Positions 24,644 through 35,445 of a stretch of 64,000 nt of DNA are shown piece by piece (positions within the stretch are counted from its first letter, which is position 1; every line of letters begins with the position of its first letter). The DNA is from Hedera helix. Taxonomy: Eukaryota > Streptophyta > Magnoliopsida > Apiales > Araliaceae. The stretch is taken from contig OX359280.1 of assembly GCA_947179155.2 (NCBI GenBank), positions 9,289,501 to 9,353,500 of the forward strand, written 5' to 3'. The notes beneath the pieces were generated by a model, which saw only the letters and a list, made by a program, of their open reading frames with translations, had not been told where the DNA came from and made no database searches. The translations under genes and the position numbers were made by a program.

Positions 24644-26149
24644 GGGAGACTGAATCTACCAATGAAAAATAACGTGATGGATGAGGTAGTCAAAATTCAT
24701 GAAGTTGGAGTAACATAGTACTTTGGCCTGCTGTCGAGCCAATAACAATAAATAAAGGCGCTGCTTGGGAGGCAACCCAAAAAATCAGATTTGCATTTCT
24801 TTCCCTTTTTCTTTTTATAGTTATTTTTGCTTTTTCTTTGCATTTTATTTTACATTGGGGACAATGTAAATTTTAAGTGTGGGGGAAGGGATTTAGGATA
24901 TTTATTTTATTTTCAGGGAATTTTAAAATTTTGTTTTATTTTTTATTTTTTTTTTAAAAAAAAATTTGTTTTAATTTTAGGGAATTTTTAAAAATTTTGA
25001 AATTTTGAATTTTGTGGGTAAATTCACTACAAACCCTCACGAGACAAAACTCGTCCACTTGGGTAACCTTGGGGTTTAAAGGCTTGTTGCACATGCTGAG
25101 TGTAACCGTGTTTCCTACGAAAATGGGGTAGTTTTTTTTTTTTTTTTTTAGGATGTGTCACTTGAGCAATAAGTTAATTGAATTTTTAATTTCTAGCCAA
25201 TGATAAAAATTTGATTTTTATTTAATAACTATTGGAAAAATGATAAATTTTTGCTTAGTTTGAATTTTTGATTTTTTATTGATTATTACTTTGTTTGAGA
25301 TCCTTTAAATTTTTATGCACTTATATCCATTTTTTTGAGCTAGTTTTAATTTAGAGAAAGTTTATATGGTTAAATGCTTATGAAAGATATTTTTGAGCTC
25401 TATATCTTATTTGATCATTATTTGAACTGAAATATATAAGGCAAAATATAATTTGGAGGAGATGATTTAGGTAATTTTTCTAGGATTATTATTGAAGACA
25501 AAATCTTGTGGTGGGTTGAGATGGAGCGTAAAACGCACTCACCCATAAACACATGAATAGCGAGATGGAGCATAAAACGCACTCGCTGGTGAGATGGAGT
25601 ATAAAATGCACTCACCGTGAAAGAAAAAAAAAGAAAGAAAGAAAAAAATGAGATGGAGCATAAAATGCACCCATTAAAAGAAAAAAATGAATGAAAAAAA
25701 AATATTTGAAAAAAATGCATATTAATAATCCTAGTGTATATAATTGTTAAAAACCTTTTGATCTTCTAGTTATATGTGTCTATATTAATGGAAAATGATG
25801 AGAAAAGTAAGACTATAGAGTATTGTTGTTAAACTAACCATTTTTGATATCATTTATGAGACATTTAATTATGTGAGCGGATCTAAGTTTTTTGATTAGT
25901 TTGATACATTTGGATTCACACACACACAAAAGATCTTGAGTAAAGTAGAATTGATAAATATGTTAAAGTTCTAGATTTTGCATGATTTTGAAATTTTCTT
26001 TGAGTTATCATTTAAAAAATCTTTGAGGTTGATGTTGAAATTTATATTGATCTGTTGCTCAAGTAAGTTGTTTGATTATTAGTTTTAATTTTATAGTTTT
26101 TGTTTTTGTTTTGCCCGAGGACGAGCAAAAAACTAAGTGTGGGGGTATT
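24644..26149 (+). other. Athila 3' non-coding region with conserved hairpin, repeats and PPT
   Basis: There is no envelope-like ORF. At 24729-24780 lies ctgtcgagcc...ggcgctgcttgggaggcaaccc, ending in a perfect hairpin TTGGG-AGGCAA-CCCAA. An equivalent stands after pol in the second copy (44564-44622). At 25518-25680 four repeats of gagatggagcgtaaaacgca type occur. The region ends in aagtgtgggggtatt (26135-26149), the polypurine tract directly before LTR B. Antisense frames at 25418-25720 are low complexity. Confidence 0.7.
25518..25680. repeat. Four dispersed copies of a 25-bp motif with a small dyad
   Basis: Copies of gagatggagcgtaaaacgca followed by ctcac start at 25518, 25562, 25591 and 25650, separated by A-rich spacers. 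The core GCGT-AAA-ACGC is a dyad; other copies read GCAT-AAA-ACGC, GTAT-AAA-ATGC and GCAT-AAA-ATGC. The same four-copy layout is found at 45356-45510 in the second Athila copy. Confidence 0.8.
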
Positions 26150-27820
26150 TGATAGGGCTAAATTATACGATATTTTTATACCCTAATAGTTAGTTTTTAT
26201 ATTTATTGTATGCTTAAATGTTTAATTAATTAGCTTATTTTGGTTTTAATAGGTTTTATAGAGTTTTAGTTAATTTATGTTAATTTAGGTAATTTTATAG
26301 TATTTTTATATTTTTTTATGTGTTTTTAGTTATTTTTAGTGTTTTTGGTATTTTATTTATGATTATGTGTTTTTAAGATTTTTAGTATTTTTATATTATT
26401 TTTATTTATTTTTAATTATTTTTATATTTTATTTTGTAGGAAAAATGAAGCATAGTGGCAAAATTGTAATAAAGTAGTTGTTGGTGGCAATTCCGTAAAT
26501 ATTTGGAAAACTGGTTCGCGCCATGCGCATGGTAAAAAGAACCGAAGCAGCAGTGTTACAATGAAACGACGCCGTTCGAAACTTGGGCGGCAGATTTTGA
26601 CCGCGCAATGCGCGGCCAGTTATTTTGCATCAGGGGCGTGGCGTCGACGCGCCAACGGTAAGAAAAAGAGAAAGGCGGCTAGCGTCTACGCGTGGTGGCT
26701 GGCGACTTGTTCTCCCTTTCTCTCTCCGCGTGGTGTGCCACGTGGCAGCGACAGAGCAGCAGCTTTGTTCCTTTTCCTTCTTTATTTTGGATTTCCTACA
26801 TTGCAATGCAACAAATCAGTAGAATAAAAGTCCAATTTTAATTTGGAAAAGGAATCAATAATTCTTTATTTTATTTTTAATATTTTATTTATACTTCCAA
26901 TTAGGGTTAGGATAATAATTATTTTATTTTTCTTTTATTTTTAATTGTAAATCCTATTATGGTTAGGAGGATTTTGGAGCCTATAAATAGAGGGCTTGAC
27001 ACACAATGTAAGACACAACTCTTATTAGATTAAAAATTCTCTCTTCTATTCTTTAGTGTTCTTTATATTTATGAGTAGTTAATTTATTTTTCTTGGTTTA
27101 AGTGATTGAAGCCATCAAGATTTATACACTGTGAGATCTAATTTATTTTAATTGTTCAATTTATATTTTGATTATTGAATATTCTTCTATGCTTAATTTT
27201 ATGATTGGTTTGTTTAATTGCTAGGAGTCCTACTAGTTTATTATTTATATTAATCTACTGCTATTTTTGAAGCAACTAAGTTTAATAATTGTTTTGCAGA
27301 TCAAAAGATTATTTTATCTTAGGAAGAATATTCATCTAAATTAAATATAAACAAGTGGCTTGTGTTGTTTAGTTCAACGATCTCTCTAATTCTTTATGCT
27401 GCTATTAAATTAAATCTTTAGCAAGTGCCGGAGGTTGTTTATTAGTAAGGGTATTTAGACCAAGTGGCTCTACTTATCTAAAATTAAGGAGAGAGGAGAA
27501 AAATTATTCCACCTGCGAGTAGTTCTTTCTACGGTGAATCTTCAAAATATTAATTGATTTATTCTTGCATCAGTGATCATTTGTAAATTCTTGATGGTGG
27601 ATATTAACTTAAACCAAGGCTTTTTATTTTTATTTATTTCTTGCATCTTTATTTTAATTAATTTTATTTAAATTATTTCTTTAATTACAAAATCCCCCAA
27701 TTTTAGTTTACAAAACATAAAATTAAAAAACCATTCTCTGTGGGATCGACTCTTGCTTACACTACTACATTAATATTTTTCCAAAGTAAGATTTTATTTT
27801 TGGGTGCTTGCGACATCACA
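26150..27820 (+). repeat. Athila LTR B
   Basis: By eye it differs from LTR A at only a few dozen positions over 1671 bases. It has the same GC cassette (26517-26740) and TATA box (26982). It is preceded by a polypurine tract, as a 3' LTR should be, but is also followed by the first bases of the PBS region (ccaaattttg), as a 5' LTR would be. It therefore serves both neighbouring copies. Confidence 0.9.
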
Positions 27821-27830
27821 CCAAATTTTG

Positions 27831-29892
27831 ATTAGGAGAGGCTTCAAATCTGGAATGTAATCCTGCAAAACAAAAGGTAAAGATTTCTTGTTAGGAACTG
27901 GTAAGTCAAAATATGGATCATTACCTGTGTTCGGAGAATCATTCACAGCCGCAACAATTCTCTTTAAATCAGCACTCAAGACTAACTCTTCTTTCTCTTT
28001 CCCAAAACTCTGACTGCATGTCGTTTTCAATTCATCATTTCCATTATTTTTAGAAACTTTTGCTGTTAAAGAATCAATCACATTAACAGAGTAGACAGGA
28101 TTATGACATTTCATGGCATCAAAAATATTAAATTTAACAATTTCGCCATCAAACTCCATTCTCAGTGTACCACTATGAACATCGATCTTAGTTTTGGAAG
28201 TCTTTAATAAAGGTGTTCCCAACAAAATAGGAGCATTTTGATCACCGTTTTCCATATCAAGCACATAAAAATCAGCAGGAAAAATCAAATTATCTACTTG
28301 CACAAGAACATCCTCTACTATACCCTTAGGATAAGTGTTAGATCTATCAGCCAACTGAATCACAGTACCAGTTCTATTTAAAGGTTCAAGTTTCAAAGAA
28401 GCCTATATAGAATATGGCATGACATTAATAGATGCTCCTAGATCTAACATAGCCTTTTCAAATCTCGTGTCTCCTATCTTACAAGGGATAGTAAACATTC
28501 CTGGATCTTGGCACTTTGTAGGGAGTTTTCTTTGAATTACAGCAGAAACATTTTTTCCTACTTGTACCTTGTCATATCTTTTAAGTGCTTGTTTTCTCTT
28601 GTGTGTACACAATTCTTTCAGAAATCTAGCAAAACGAGGTACTTGTTTAATAGCATCTAACAATGGAATTTTGACCTTGCAATTATGAAAAGTCTCATAT
28701 AAATCTGAATTTTTCTCGTACGTCCTTTTTTCTGTTAAAGCAAGAGGGAAAGGGGTACCGGTTTATAATCAGAAAGAGGTGGAAATTTATGCTTAGGGGT
28801 ACCATTGTCGCCTAGAACATTGTCGTCATCTTGACTGTTGTCTGCTTCTTTATTGGTCACTGCTGCTTTACTTTGCTCGTTTGGTGCAGATTCTGTCTTT
28901 GTTGGAGTTTCGATCTCTTTACCGCTTCTCAACGTGATTGCACTAACATTTGCTTTTGGATTCGCCATTGTTTGTTCAGAATTTTGCGCCTCCAATCTAC
29001 TGATGGCAATTGTCATATGTCCTATCTGTGTTTCCAAATTCTGCATATTCGCCTTCGTTTCTTGCTGAAATTGCAAAGTGTTAGTGCTAAGTTGTGTAAT
29101 TATATCCTCCAAAGACATATGAGAATCAGATGTTTGGCCCTGTTGTTTATTAGGATACGGCTGCTTGTATTGTTGGTAGCTTGAGAAATTTTGAGGCGCA
29201 GATGGATTCCCTTGTGGATTGCCATAGCCGAAATTCGGATGAGCTCTCCAACCTGAGTTGTACGTGTTTGCGTAAGGATCATATCTCCTTTATGGTTGAC
29301 CAGGAAAACCACCTGCTGCATGTACTTGTTCATAGGACTCCTCTTGAAGAGTGGGGCACATATCCATCGGATGTCCTACGACCGCGCAAATTCCGTAAGC
29401 TTTTACTTGTTGCGTATTACCTACAGCCATTTGACGAACAACGGAGGTTAGACTATCAATTCGTTGCTCAAGTGAAGAAATATTTACCTCATTAACATTC
29501 TTGGATGAAAAATCAAGCCTAGTGCCAAATTGTTGGGAGTTAGTAGCCATGTTCGCAATTAAGTTCCTTGCAGCTTCGGGCGTTTTGTCCACCAAAGCTC
29601 CTCCACTGGCAGCATCGATCATGCTCCTATCAGTAGACATGAGTCCTTCATAGAAGTATTGGATGAGGAGTTGCTCGCTGATTTGATGGTGGGGGCAGCT
29701 TGCACATAGTTTCTTGAAACGTTCCCAATATTCGTACAGGGATTCTCCATGGTTCTGCCTCACACCACAAATGTCTTTCCTAATATTGGCTACCCTTGAA
29801 GCTGGAAAATATTTCTCCAAGAATAGTCTTTTCATCTCTTCCCATGTGGTGATGCTTCCGGAGGGTAGGTAGTAGAGCAAATCCTTAGCCAA
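27831..29892 (-). pseudogene. Inverted Athila gag-protease segment
   Basis: On the minus strand, gag starts in the middle of the protein (AKDLLYYLPSGSITTWEEM). It continues through the zinc knuckle CAVVGHPMDMC, the SLEDI-TQLSTNTLQFQQE helix and TLRSGKEIETP to the aspartic protease (AMLDLGASINVMPYSI; catalytic D in DLGA), and ends in the linker LPFVLQDYIPDLKPLL. Frames are broken by a stop after GQP (about 29290), a frameshift near 28740 and a stop at 28400. It abuts LTR B (ccaaattttg|attagg) and is head to head with the plus-strand gag starting at 29901. At protein level it is roughly 85% like the plus-strand copy, so it comes from a different family member. Confidence 0.9.
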
Positions 29893-32303
29893 AAGACAAC
29901 ATGGCTGGCAATCGAACTTTGAAGGAACTCGCGGCCCCTGATTTGCATCAACAACCTTTATGCATAACTTTTCCCAATCTAGATGCTAACACTTCCTTTG
30001 AGTTAAAGTCTGGTCTAATACATCTTTTGCCTTCTTTTCATGGTCTTGCAGGTGAAGACCCACATAAACACTTAAAAGAATTTCATGTGGTCTGTACGAG
30101 CATGAAACCACCCGGAGTGACTGAAGAGCAGATCAAATTACGAGCCTTTCCATTCTTGTTGAAAGATTTGGCTAAAGATTGGCTCTACTATCTCCCCTCC
30201 GGAAGTATAACCACATGGGAAGAGGTAAAGAAATTATTCTTGGAGAAATATTTTCCAGCTTCAAGGGCGGCCAGCATACGAAAAGAAATTTGCGGTGTGA
30301 GACGGAACCATGGAGAAACCCTATACGAATATTGGGAACGGTTCAAGAAATTGTGTGCAAGTTGTCCCTACCATCAAATTAGCGAGCAACTTCTCATCCA
30401 ATATTTCTATGAAGGGCTCATGTCTACGGAGAGAAGTATGATTGATGCTGCTAATGGTGGAGCTTTGGTGGACAAAACTCTTGAAGCTACAAGAAACCTG
30501 ATTGCAAACATGGCGGCTAATTCCCAACAATTCGGCACTAGGCTTAATTTTACATCCCAAAATGTCAATAAGATAGAAATTTCTTCACTTAAAGAACAAA
30601 TGGCTAGTCTAACTGCTCTTGTTCGTCAAATGGCTGTAGGTAATACGCAACAAGTGAAAGCTTGTGGAATTTGCACTATAGTAGGACACCAAACGGATAT
30701 GTGCCCCACTCTTCAAGAGGAGTCCTATGAACAAGTAAATGCAGCAGGTGGTTTTCCTGGTCAACCACAAAGAAGATATGATCCCTATTCAAACACATAC
30801 AACTCAGGTTGGAGAGATCATCCTAATTTCAGCTATGGACATCCACAAGGAAATCAACCCACAAATTCAAACTTTGCAAGCTACCAACAATACAAACAGC
30901 CATATCCCAACAAACAACAGGGCCAATCATCTAATTCTAATTTGTCTTTAGAGGATTTGGTTAAACAAATTAGTACTAACACTGTACAATTTCAAAAGGA
31001 TAATTTACAATTTCAATAAGAAAATTTGCAATTTCGACATGAAACGAAGGCGAATATGCAGAATTTAGAAACACAAATGGGATAAATGGCAACTACAATT
31101 AGTCGATTAGAGGCGCAAGGTTCTGAAAAATTACCCTCTCAAACGGTGGTGAATCCAAGAGAAAACACAAGTGCAATCACTTTGAGAAGCGGTAAAGAGA
31201 TCGAAACTCCAGAAAAGCCAGAGTCTGCATCAAAAGACCAAAGCAAAGTTGAAGTGGATAACAAGTAGATAGACAACAGTCAAGAGGATGACAATGTTCT
31301 AGTCGATAATGGTACTCCTAAGCATAAATTTCCACATCTCTCTGAGTATAAACCGGTACCCCCTTTTCCTCTTGCTCTAACAGAAAAAAGGAAATATGAA
31401 AAAGACTCAGACTTATATGAAACTTTTCATCAATGCGAGGTAAAAATTTCATTATTAGATGCAATTAAACAAGTACCTCGCTTTGCTAGATTTCTAAAAG
31501 AATTGTGTACGCACAAAAGAAAACAAGCACTCAAAAGGTATGAGAAGGTAAAAGTAGGAAAAAATGTATCTGCCGTAATTCAAAGAAAACTCCCCGCTAA
31601 GTGTTAAGACCCAGGAATGTTTACTATCCCTTGCCAGATAGGTGATACCAGATTTGAAAAGGCCATGTTAGACTTAGGAGCATCTATTAATGTCATGCCA
31701 TATTTTATATATACTTCTTTGAAACTTGAACCTTTAAATAAAACTGGTACGGTGATTCAGTTGGCTGATAGATCTAATGCCTATCCTAAGGGTATAATAG
31801 AGGATGTTCTTGTGCAGGTAAATAATTTGATTTTTCCTACTGATTTTTATGTGCTTGATATGGAGAATGGTGATCAAAATGCTCCTATTTTGTTAGGAAG
31901 ACCATTCTTAAAGACATCCAAAACCAAGATAGATGTTCATAGTGGTACACTTACAATGGAATTTGATGGCGATGTTGTGCAGTTTAATATTTATGATGCC
32001 ATGAAATATCCTAATGATGATAATCCTGTTTATTCTATTGATGTGATTGACTCATTAGCACAGAAAATTTTTGAACTTGATGGAAAGGATGCAGTAGAAA
32101 CGACAATCAGTCAGAATCTAGAGGAGGAAGAAGAGTTCGCCTTGACCAGTGAATTGAAGGATGTTATTGCCACACTAAATGATTCTCCAAACGCAGGTAA
32201 CATTTCTTATATTGATCTGCCAGTTCCTAACGACAAATCTTTACCATCTGTTTTGCAGTCACCTACTCCAGAATTGAAGCCTCTTCCTGATCATCTCAAG
32301 TAT
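27831..32303. repeat. Large inverted repeat (arms about 2.1 kb, loop about 0.28 kb)
   Basis: The arm 27831-29892 (minus-sense gag to protease) is the inverted, diverged counterpart of 30169-32303. The loop 29893-30168 holds the start of the plus-strand gag. Both arms end at the same point of the protease-RT linker (DLKPLL / ELKPLP). Confidence 0.85.
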
Positions 32304-33461
32304 GTTTTTCTTGGAGAAAAGATGACATCGCCAGTGATCATCTCCAATAAACTTAGTCCATCACAAGAAGAACAACTCGTACGAGTTCTAAAGGAGCATA
32401 AGAAGGCCATCGGTTGGACAATTGCGGATATCAAGGGTATAAGTCCGTCAACATGCATGCATCGTATCTTACTTGAAGAAGGAGCGAAACCCACCCGTCA
32501 ACCACAAAGAAGACTAAATCCACCCATGATGGATGTGGTGAAAAAAGAGATTCAAAAGCTTCTTGAAGTTGGCATGATTTACCCTATTTCGGATAGCAGT
32601 TGGGTTAGCCCAGTTCAAGTAGTTCCTAAAAAGACGGGCATAACTGTGGTCAAAAATCAGAATGATGAGTTAATTTCCACCCGTATTCAAAATGGGTGGC
32701 GGGTTTGTATAGATTATAGAAAATTAAATGCTGTAACCCGAAAAGACCACTTTCCTTTACCTTTTATTGATCAAATGCTTGAACGATTAGCTGGTCATTC
32801 TTATTATTGTTTTCTTGATGGTTATTCAGGTTATTTTCAAATTGTAATTGCTCCGGAGGATCAAGAAAAGACGACGTTCACATGCCCATTTGGAACTTTT
32901 GCATATCGTCGTATGCCGTTTGGACTTTGCAACGCCCCCGCTACTTTCCAAAGGTGTATGGTTAGTATATTTTCCGATTATATTGAGCATATCATGGAAG
33001 TTTTTATGGACGATTTTACAGTTCATGGGGACTCTTTTGATAATTGTTTGCACAACCTTACACTTGTTCTTCAAAGATGCATAGACACTAACCTTGTACT
33101 AAATTCTGAAAAATGTCATTTCATGGTTGAACAAGGTATAGTTTTGGGTCATGTTGTTTCATCTAAGGGAATTGAATTAGATAAAGAAAAAATTGATATT
33201 ATTCAGTCTCTACCTTATCCCACTAGTGTACGGGAAGTGCGTTCTTTTCTTGGACATGCAGGATTTTACCGGAGATTCATAAAGGACTTTTCCAAGATAG
33301 CATCACCCCTATGCAAACTGCTACAAAAGGATGCGGATTTCAATTTCGACAAGGAGTGTAAGACAGCGTTTGATAAGTTGAAGGAATTGTTGACCTCTAC
33401 TCCAGTTATTCAACCTCCAAATTGGGCCATACCTTTCGAGATTATGTGCGACGCAAGTGAT
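29901..33461 (+). pseudogene. Athila gag-protease-RT (first part of gag-pol)
   Basis: One frame spans 3.56 kb without a frameshift but with four stops (TAA 31017, TAA 31083, TAG 31266, TAA 31605). Gag starts MAGNRTLKELAAPDL and carries the retrotransposon gag core (DWLYYLPSGSITTWEEV, YFYEGL) and a zinc knuckle (CGICTIVGHQTDMC). The protease has AMLDLGASINVMPYF. RT starts at about residue 880 with RLNPPMMDVVKKEI and has the blocks WVSPVQVVPKK, WRVCIDYRKLNAVT, FPLPFIDQMLE, FPFG-type TCPFGTFAYRRMPFGL and the catalytic FMDDF. A YRRFIKDFSKIASPL block precedes RNase H, whose first strand (FEIMCDASD) is cut at 33461 by the copia insertion; coding resumes at 42844. Leader and PBS are absent, replaced by the inverted segment. 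DLGASIN and FMDDF are typical of Athila. Confidence 0.95.
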
Positions 33462-33913
33462 TGTTGGTTTGCAAAAATTATGGCATACATATAATCAAAT
33501 TATATAAGCGCAACGGAAGCAATAAAATCAGATTTTAAAAATTTCTGTACAAACCAATAACCCGGATCTTTCTTATGCGACTATTATTAATTGAGGAAGG
33601 ATAAAAGAATTTATACCTTTGTAGAACCAAGCTTCCACGGGTACAAGTTCATCTCCCTTTAATCCTTCACGTTCTTCTTCAAATTCACCGATTAGATTCC
33701 ATGGATCAATGTTAGCTCCCCAAGTGTTGAGCCTCTAGAGGTGATCCACCAAGAGATCTATGAATTAAAGAAATGGATTATGGTTTCTCCAAACCATGGG
33801 TGGCTAGCCCTAATTCTCTCTCTCTCTCTAACTCTTAGATCTAGAGAATTATGGAGTACTCTCTCTCTCTCCTTATGAAAGAGTGTGTAACATTGATCTA
33901 TGATAAGACTCCT

Positions 33914-33924
33914 CTTATTTATAG
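33914..33924 (-). promoter_or_regulatory. Copia LTR TATA box
   Basis: CTATAAATAAG on the minus strand, identical in the other LTR at 41312-41322. The latter is the element's own 5' LTR and so its presumed promoter. Confidence 0.65.
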
Positions 33925-33949
33925 ATCTAGTCAACCCTCCTAAACTATT

Positions 33950-34195
33950 CAGGATTAAGGTTTTAATTTAATTCACAATTTAATTAGGAACTAAATTAAT
34001 TAATTACAATTCCTAAACCATTTAGGAACTTAATTATTTAATAATGAGAGTACTTCTTATTAATTAATTACTAAACCATTTAGTAACTTAATTAATTATT
34101 ATAATTATAATTCCTAAACTATTTAGGAACTTAATTATTTAATAATAATATTACTACTTATTAATTAATTCCTAAACCATTTAGGAACTAAATAA
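33950..34195. repeat. Palindromic TTCCTAAA-N3-TTTAGGAA units in the copia LTR
   Basis: Four to five units of gttcctaaaccatttaggaac type occur about 55-75 bases apart within AT-rich spacers (also 41345-41585 in the other LTR). Each is a near-perfect dyad with 8-bp arms. One unit reads ctaaaccatttagtaac, with slight decay. Confidence 0.75.
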
Positions 34196-35445
34196 TAATA
34201 CTAGTAGTAATAATAATAATAAAAATAATAGTAATAATAATAATAATAAGACTCCTCTTATTAATTTATAATTAGTATTTCTAAAATACTAAATTATAAA
34301 TATTAAGCTATTTAATTTATTCTATCATCATAGTATAAATTAAATATACTTAATTTATTATTACAATTATGTCATCCACTTTTAAAATAAATATTACTCT
34401 TTTGCGGTGTGACCCTTTAGGTTCTCCATATTAAACCGGTTGTATAATAAATAAATTAGAACAATTCTAATTCATTTATTACGAATTAACTCTTTAATTC
34501 AGAATAAATAATTATTCCACAATAAGGGTAAGCCCCCTTAGCGATTAGTCGACTTTTCAGATAATATAGATTTCAACATTTAATCGTAGAAGAACCTTTC
34601 AACAAATAGTTACCGTACAATTCAATCTTTCTACCAAACAATGTCCCAATCAAATATAAGACACGGAATTTCTGTCAAGTCTTATTTATTTGACTATATG
34701 TATTTCAATTCATAAATACACAACTCTAGTTAATGTAAATTAGAAACTCCTTTCTAATTCCATTCAACCATGGCCAGGGATTTCTGAGTTGTCACTTATT
34801 GAATCGCATAGGACATTCTCTCCCTTTACTGGAAGTGGTAGATCATTTGTTGATCATTCATCTATCTCCATATGTACCTTATTATACCCAATCACATCCT
34901 TTGATATACCAATAGGTCTTAAGGAATATGTCAAAGTATAACTTAGTACACACAAGATACTAAGATGATCTCAAGTCTAAGGATCACTTGTACGACTATC
35001 ACATAAGGAACTCCTATTGATAGACGAGTAAAACTCCATTAGGTGTTCCTTGAGCGAGTCACGTTCAGTGAACTTATTATCTAATAAGCACCTACATACT
35101 TGCTTTAGTGTCTCTACACAAATGATTATGAGATCAATCATCATTTTCATAAGAGCAAACATAGTATGTACCAATCTATCCAGATCTACTAATCCCCTTT
35201 TTAGTGATCCAACGATTAGGAACAATTTTAGTTTTGAGCTATCTTGAATTTAGATCTCATTAACATGATCCTCATCATGGTTCTAAAAGCATTGCTCGAA
35301 AACTATGAGTTTATCCATTTGATTAATTCAAGTAATTAATCATGAATAAAGAAATGCCTTGATACTTTTATTAATAAATGAACAAGATTACAAAGTATAT
35401 GCTTATCACATCAAATGTTATTGGCTTGAGGGCATACTACTTTCA

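Larger units (their letters stand above)
21757..27820 (+). mobile_element. Athila-type Ty3/gypsy element, internally deleted copy (LTR A to LTR B)
   Basis: Two nearly identical 1.67 kb LTRs enclose 2.7 kb. The inside holds an 18-nt tRNA-Asp PBS, the C-terminal half of gag fused in frame to the protease-RT linker, no RT, RNase H or integrase, a long non-coding 3' region and a polypurine tract. LTR B also serves as the left LTR of the next, larger copy, as in tandem products of LTR-LTR recombination. No target duplication is visible (left flank catag). Confidence 0.85.
33462..35445 (-). repeat. Copia 3' LTR (left copy in the window)
   Basis: It runs TGTTGGTTTGC to CATACTACTTTCA on the plus strand (TGAAAGTAG...CCAACA in its own sense). 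It carries a TATA box (33914-33924), CT runs near 33820-33870, palindromic TTCCTAAA/TTTAGGAA units (33950-34195), an (AAT/AAC-like) trinucleotide run near 34196-34250 and a polyadenylation-like AT-rich end. The small frames at 34977-35247 are repeated in the other LTR at 42375-42645 and are not genes. Confidence 0.95.

Noticed and set aside
34977..35247. Frames on both strands, repeated at 42375-42645
   Set aside because: They are copies of the same copia LTR segment, with no domain and no conservation beyond the duplication itself.
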